DNA from: Bacilli bacterium
GTDB taxonomy: Bacteria; Bacillota_I; Bacilli_A; RFN20; CAG-826
Assembly: GCA_017618495.1 (NCBI GenBank)
Contig: JAFZUD010000175.1
Location: forward strand, 1 to 10,328
Direction: 5' to 3'
DNA length: 10,328 bases
Numbering within the stretch: the stretch's first letter is position 1; each line of letters begins with the position of its first letter. Positions 7,751-10,328 of the stretch are shown in pieces. The notes under the pieces were generated by a model. It ran no database searches and had not been told where the DNA came from. It worked only from the letters and a program-made list of their open reading frames with translations. Both the position numbers and the translations under genes were made by a program.

Positions 7751-8821
7751 TTACCTCCTTATGGCTTTGTTTTCGGAAACCTCAATCACCGAGGCTCCCT
7801 CTATGTTTGCTCTCGTCGCGGTCACAAACACTTGGTTAAGGTGTTTGGTGATGAGACTAGAGAGTCTTTTCGTGTGTTCGGCGTCTAGTTCGCTATAGAC
7901 GTCGTCGAGAACGACGATCGGTCGTTTCTCTTTGTCTTCGATTAGGAAGAACGGTGCGATCTTGAGGGCGATGGCCGCCAGACGGTTTTCGCCTTGGCTT
8001 CCATATAAGGCGATGTCTTGCCCATCGAGCATCAGGGAGAAGTCCTCTCGATGGATGCCGATTGAGGTGGATTTGTGAATGATGTCACTATCCAGAGATC
8101 GCTTATAGGCTTTCGCTGCCTCTTCTTTCCACGCCGATTCATTCCTGATGAACGGCTTATAAACGACGAGAAGGCGTCTATCGTGCCCGTAGAGTTCGCT
8201 CGCGAGGTCGGATAGAACTTTATTCAAGTCGTCTGTATAAAGTCGTCTGTAGCGACTTATTGGCTCGCTGACGGCAATGAGCTCGTCGGTGAGAACCTGG
8301 ATGAGGGTGGAGTCGACTTTCTCAGCTTTGAGGGCCGCGTTCCTTTCGAGAAGGAGGCGGTTGTATTTGCCGATGAGGTTGAAGTAGTCGAGGGACTTCT
8401 TTGAGAGGCTCGTATCTAGGAATGACCTTCTATCACTCGGCGAGCCTTTGAATATGAGCACGTCTTCCGGGGAGAAGAGGGTCACATTCACGAGTTTGGA
8501 TAGCTCACTCAGCTTGCGCGCGGGCTTGCCGTTAATTGAGATCTTTCTTCCTTTTCCGAGGATGAATATCTCAATTTCCCTTTTGAGCCCATTTTCCTCT
8601 ACCTTCGCTTTGATGGAGGCGTGATCCTCGCCGTACCTGATTAAGGCCTGGCATTCATTCGTTCTCCAACTCTTGGCAAGGCTGAGGTAGTAAATGGCTT
8701 CCGCAAGGTTTGTTTTGCCAGAGCCGTTTGTGCCTTGGATGACCGTCAGATTGTTTTCGAGGTTGAGGTTCAGCGATCCGTAGTTCCGGAAGTTCCTGAG
8801 CTCAAGATGCGTGACTCTCAT
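7751..8821 (-). CDS. recF: DNA replication and repair protein RecF
   Basis: RecF is an SMC/ABC-type ATPase that, with RecO and RecR, helps load RecA at single-strand gaps and stalled forks. The 356-residue product has the N-terminal MRVTHLELRNFRNY block and Walker A GTNGSGKT (30-37). An ABC signature follows in the form GSQGENR (274-280; B. subtilis has GSQGQQR), and Walker B is VVLDDV (303-308), followed by the YSELD D-loop. The length is near the family norm. The ATG overlaps the yaaA stop by 4 bases (ATGA). No Shine-Dalgarno is visible before it, so translation is probably by re-initiation from yaaA. The TAA stop lies 4 bases before gyrB. Position between yaaA and gyrB agrees with the conserved Firmicutes order. 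Confidence 0.97.
   Translation of the reverse strand: MRVTHLELRNFRNYGSLNLNLENNLTVIQGTNGSGKTNLAEAIYYLSLAKSWRTNECQALIRYGEDHASIKAKVEENGLKREIEIFILGKGRKISINGKPARKLSELSKLVNVTLFSPEDVLIFKGSPSDRRSFLDTSLSKKSLDYFNLIGKYNRLLLERNAALKAEKVDSTLIQVLTDELIAVSEPISRYRRLYTDDLNKVLSDLASELYGHDRRLLVVYKPFIRNESAWKEEAAKAYKRSLDSDIIHKSTSIGIHREDFSLMLDGQDIALYGSQGENRLAAIALKIAPFFLIEDKEKRPIVVLDDVYSELDAEHTKRLSSLITKHLNQVFVTATRANIEGASVIEVSENKAIRR
7754..7760 (-). promoter_or_regulatory. Strong ribosome binding site of gyrB
   Basis: AAGGAGG lies seven bases before the gyrB ATG and overlaps the last codons of recF. It is the best Shine-Dalgarno in the window. It confirms that the long charged N-terminal extension of GyrB is translated, rather than initiation occurring further inside. 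Confidence 0.85.
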
Positions 8822-9042
8822 TTTTGAACAATTCTGAATAGGCCTTCTGGGAGCAAGACTTCATCCCCGTTGCGGAGCTTTCTGCCGCGGCGGTTATCGG
8901 ACTCTCCGTTAACCTTGACCTCATGGGTTGCGAGATAAGCTTTAGCTTCCCCTCCCTGTGAGATAATGTCCGCGAGCTTCAAAAACTGCCCTAAGGTTAT
9001 GAATTCTGTCGTTATGGCTATTTCTGACGCGTTTTTTGGCAC
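8818..9042 (-). CDS. yaaA: S4-domain RNA-binding protein of the YaaA/YbcJ family
   Basis: This 74-residue protein consists almost wholly of one S4-type RNA-binding domain. The diagnostic run is EFITLGQFLKLADIISQGGEAK, seen as EFITLGQFLK (13-22) followed by LADIISQGGEAK, then HEVKVNGE and NRRGRKLRNGDEV. It closely matches Bacillus YaaA, found between dnaN and recF. A role in ribosome assembly or RNA binding is assumed for the family; the specific target is not known to me. The start is GTG, supported by GAGGTG (9053-9048) five bases upstream and by alignment of the first residues with relatives. It ends with TGA overlapping the recF ATG. It is probably the first gene of the apparent operon reaching to serS; I could not find a convincing promoter in the 87 bases upstream. 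Confidence 0.93.
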   Translation of the reverse strand: MPKNASEIAITTEFITLGQFLKLADIISQGGEAKAYLATHEVKVNGESDNRRGRKLRNGDEVLLPEGLFRIVQK

Positions 9043-9061
9043 AATTTCACCTCTTATATAC

Positions 9062-9080
9062 TTTACTACAAAGTAGTAAA
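9062..9080 (-). repeat. Short inverted repeat between the dnaN terminator and yaaA
   Basis: TTTACTAC (9062-9069) and GTAGTAAA (9073-9080) form a perfect 8-bp inverted repeat with a 3-base centre. It begins inside the T-run of the dnaN terminator and ends just upstream of the yaaA Shine-Dalgarno. It could be an operator, an mRNA hairpin or a processing site; the sequence does not decide which. Confidence 0.6.
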
Positions 9081-9109
9081 AAAGGGAATGCTTGATTTCA
9101 TTCCCTTTT
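9078..9109 (-). terminator. Rho-independent terminator after dnaN
   Basis: AAAAGGGAATG (9109-9099) and CATTCCCTTTT (9090-9080) pair over 11 bp around an 8-base loop. The descending arm runs into six T (9083-9078). The structure starts 21 bases after the dnaN stop. It is AT-rich at the base, so leakage into yaaA-recF-gyrB is possible. It also looks symmetrical enough to work in the other direction, though no gene there needs it. Confidence 0.85.
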
Positions 9110-9129
9110 CGATGGTTTTTGAGAGGTTT

Positions 9130-10251
9130 TTATCTCGTTCTTCTTGGAGTGACGAGTTCGATGATGGAATCGTCTTTTGGATCAACGATGACGAAAGTTT
9201 TTCCCTCACCAACGAACTTGAGGACGACATCCTCGGAACCGAGGGCGCGGACCGCCTGGGAAACATATAAAGCGTTGAAGGCAATCTCAAGTCTCTCACC
9301 GGTATAAAGGATGATGGAGAGTTTTTCGGAGCCACTGCCATTCTGGTCGCCGGAGGAAGAAATCTCGACGCCGTCGTTGGTCATGAGAAGTTTGACGACC
9401 GCGGCGCTGTCGGTGGAAAGAACGGAAACACGGTCAATGGAATTCAAAAGCTGAGCAGCATTAACCTGAAGTGAATAGTTGAAATCCTGTGGGACGATGG
9501 ATTTGGAGATTGGGTAGTCGCCAGCGATCAAACGGGTTGAAACGGTGGTGTTGCCAAAGGAGAGAATCATCTTCTCGCCGGTGGAGCAGATCTCGACTTC
9601 GTAATTGTTATCGAAAAGTTTGACGATGTCGTTGATTGTTTTAGCGGAGACATTCGCGAAGAATCTCACAGATTCGTCAATTTGGACGGATTTTCTGGAG
9701 AGACGGGCGCTATCAGTAGCGGTGGCAGTGAATAATCCACCTTCAGCTTTAAGGTTGATGGCGGTGAGGATTGGACGGGTGTCTTTATCCAAAGCAGCGA
9801 AAGCAGTCTGTTCAATGATTTTGGTTAGATCGGTGCATGGAATGGAGAAGACGGTGCCGGTTTTCTCAAGATCTATATCTGGGTATTCATCAGCGGCGAC
9901 GCATGGGAGTTTGAAGGTGGTATTTCCATCATCAACCTTGGCGACACTTTCATCGATGATATCCAAAGAGAGCTCATCGCCTTCCATCTTTCTGACGATT
10001 TCGGTTAATGAACGGGCGGTGATTAAGGAGGAACCTAAGCTGTAGTTTCTGATGATCTCTTTTTCATTGAGTTTAAGAGGAACTCTAGTGAAGACTGTGA
10101 CATCACCATTGGATGCGGTGATTTCCAAACCGATGTTGGTCATCTCCATTTTGAAGCAAAGAAGCAAAGGGTTAGCGTTTTTGGCTCCGATACCGCGTCC
10201 AGCGATAAGCAAACCTTTTAGGAATTGTTCTTTATCAATCGTGAATCTCAT
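9130..10251 (-). CDS. dnaN: DNA polymerase III beta subunit (sliding clamp)
   Basis: This is the ring-shaped homodimer that tethers DNA polymerase III to DNA and serves as docking platform for replication and repair enzymes. The 373-residue product fits the three repeated clamp domains (about 1-122, 123-245 and 246-373) with typical length. The N-terminus MRFTIDKEQFLKGL and the blocks LEITASNGDVTVFTRVPL, DEYPDID and TDSARLS match the family. The C-terminus ends in ELVTPRRTR, the clamp's usual P-x-R-type end, which helps form the peptide-binding pocket. The start is an ATG with GGAGGA (10264-10259) seven bases upstream. The stop is TAA, followed by an intrinsic terminator. The gene lies directly beside the probable origin, and dnaA is expected just beyond the window. 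Confidence 0.97.
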   Translation of the reverse strand: MRFTIDKEQFLKGLLIAGRGIGAKNANPLLLCFKMEMTNIGLEITASNGDVTVFTRVPLKLNEKEIIRNYSLGSSLITARSLTEIVRKMEGDELSLDIIDESVAKVDDGNTTFKLPCVAADEYPDIDLEKTGTVFSIPCTDLTKIIEQTAFAALDKDTRPILTAINLKAEGGLFTATATDSARLSRKSVQIDESVRFFANVSAKTINDIVKLFDNNYEVEICSTGEKMILSFGNTTVSTRLIAGDYPISKSIVPQDFNYSLQVNAAQLLNSIDRVSVLSTDSAAVVKLLMTNDGVEISSSGDQNGSGSEKLSIILYTGERLEIAFNALYVSQAVRALGSEDVVLKFVGEGKTFVIVDPKDDSIIELVTPRRTR

Positions 10252-10283
10252 TTGCGTGTCCTCCGATTATTCATTTCTTTTTC

Positions 10284-10305
10284 GTAATATTTTATTAATA
10301 GTAAG
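10284..10305 (-). other. Possible origin unwinding element: DnaA-trio-like triplets and AT-rich tract
   Basis: Moving from the DnaA-like boxes toward dnaN, the minus strand reads TTACTATTA and then an AT-only run up to about 10284. The opposite strand read 3' to 5' gives AAT-GAT-AAT, the form of DnaA-trio repeats that DnaA binds as single strand in Bacillus subtilis. The order box, short C-rich spacer, trios, AT-rich tract matches the described basal unwinding system. Only three triplets are present, so chance is possible. Confidence 0.45.
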
Positions 10306-10309
10306 TGGT

Positions 10310-10326
10310 TGTGGAAATGTGGATAT
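10310..10326 (-). promoter_or_regulatory. Two tandem DnaA-box-like 9-mers at the edge of a probable oriC
   Basis: On the minus strand ATATCCACA (10326-10318) matches the DnaA box TTATCCACA at 8 of 9 positions. ATTTCCACA (10318-10310) matches 7 of 9 and shares one base with it. They lie in the intergenic region upstream of dnaN, where Bacillus-type origins carry DnaA boxes. The window ends two bases further on, so any remaining cluster is not visible. Confidence 0.6.
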
Positions 10327-10328
10327 CT

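Noticed and set aside
1973..8821. Possible use of TGA as a tryptophan codon (Mycoplasma-like code)
   Set aside because: TGA ends both yaaA and the glycosyltransferase gene exactly at ATGA overlaps with well-defined downstream starts, and the proteins have family-normal lengths, so TGA is a stop.
9055..9060. TATATA as a -10 box for yaaA
   Set aside because: A start site 6-7 bases downstream would fall in or after the Shine-Dalgarno, and no -35 element is spaced correctly.

Overview
The window reads as the origin-proximal replication cluster of a low-to-mid-GC Firmicutes-type bacterium. Every gene lies on the minus strand. In transcription order, right to left, they are: the edge of a probable oriC, dnaN, yaaA (S4 domain), recF, gyrB, gyrA, a glycosyltransferase-like gene, serS, the small SRP RNA gene, and tadA. 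The order dnaN-yaaA-recF-gyrB-gyrA is the classical Bacilli/Clostridia arrangement beside dnaA and oriC. TGA, TAA and TAG all act as stops at tight gene junctions, so the genetic code is the standard bacterial one and not the Mycoplasma one. The SRP RNA is the short form without an Alu domain. Together these suggest a Bacilli lineage outside Bacillus itself (Erysipelotrichia/Mollicutes-like), probably uncultured; that taxonomic placement is inference.

Right end (about 9.0-10.33 kb): the last 80 bases carry two overlapping DnaA-box-like 9-mers, a short stretch resembling DnaA-trio triplets and an AT-rich tract. This is the layout expected at the dnaN-proximal unwinding side of a Bacillus-type oriC. 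dnaN follows with a good Shine-Dalgarno (SD) sequence and ends in a strong intrinsic terminator, followed by a second small inverted repeat.

Middle (about 0.69-9.04 kb): yaaA, recF, gyrB, gyrA, the glycosyltransferase-like gene and serS are packed as one apparent operon. yaaA/recF and glycosyltransferase/serS overlap by 4 bases (ATGA), gyrA/glycosyltransferase are 2 bases apart, and recF/gyrB and gyrB/gyrA are separated by 4 and 18 bases. serS ends in a clear Rho-independent terminator. The clamp, RecF and gyrase serve replication, repair and supercoiling; serS and tadA serve translation (Ser-tRNA charging and wobble inosine formation); SRP RNA serves membrane targeting. The glycosyltransferase is the one gene that does not fit this housekeeping set.

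Left end (1-650): the SRP RNA gene has its own TATAAT box just after the serS terminator. tadA begins about a dozen bases beyond the SRP RNA 3' end with no visible SD. I found no CRISPR array, insertion sequence, tRNA, rRNA or clearly novel system. The most notable details are residues in both gyrase subunits that match positions known for quinolone resistance, and the SRP RNA/tadA junction.
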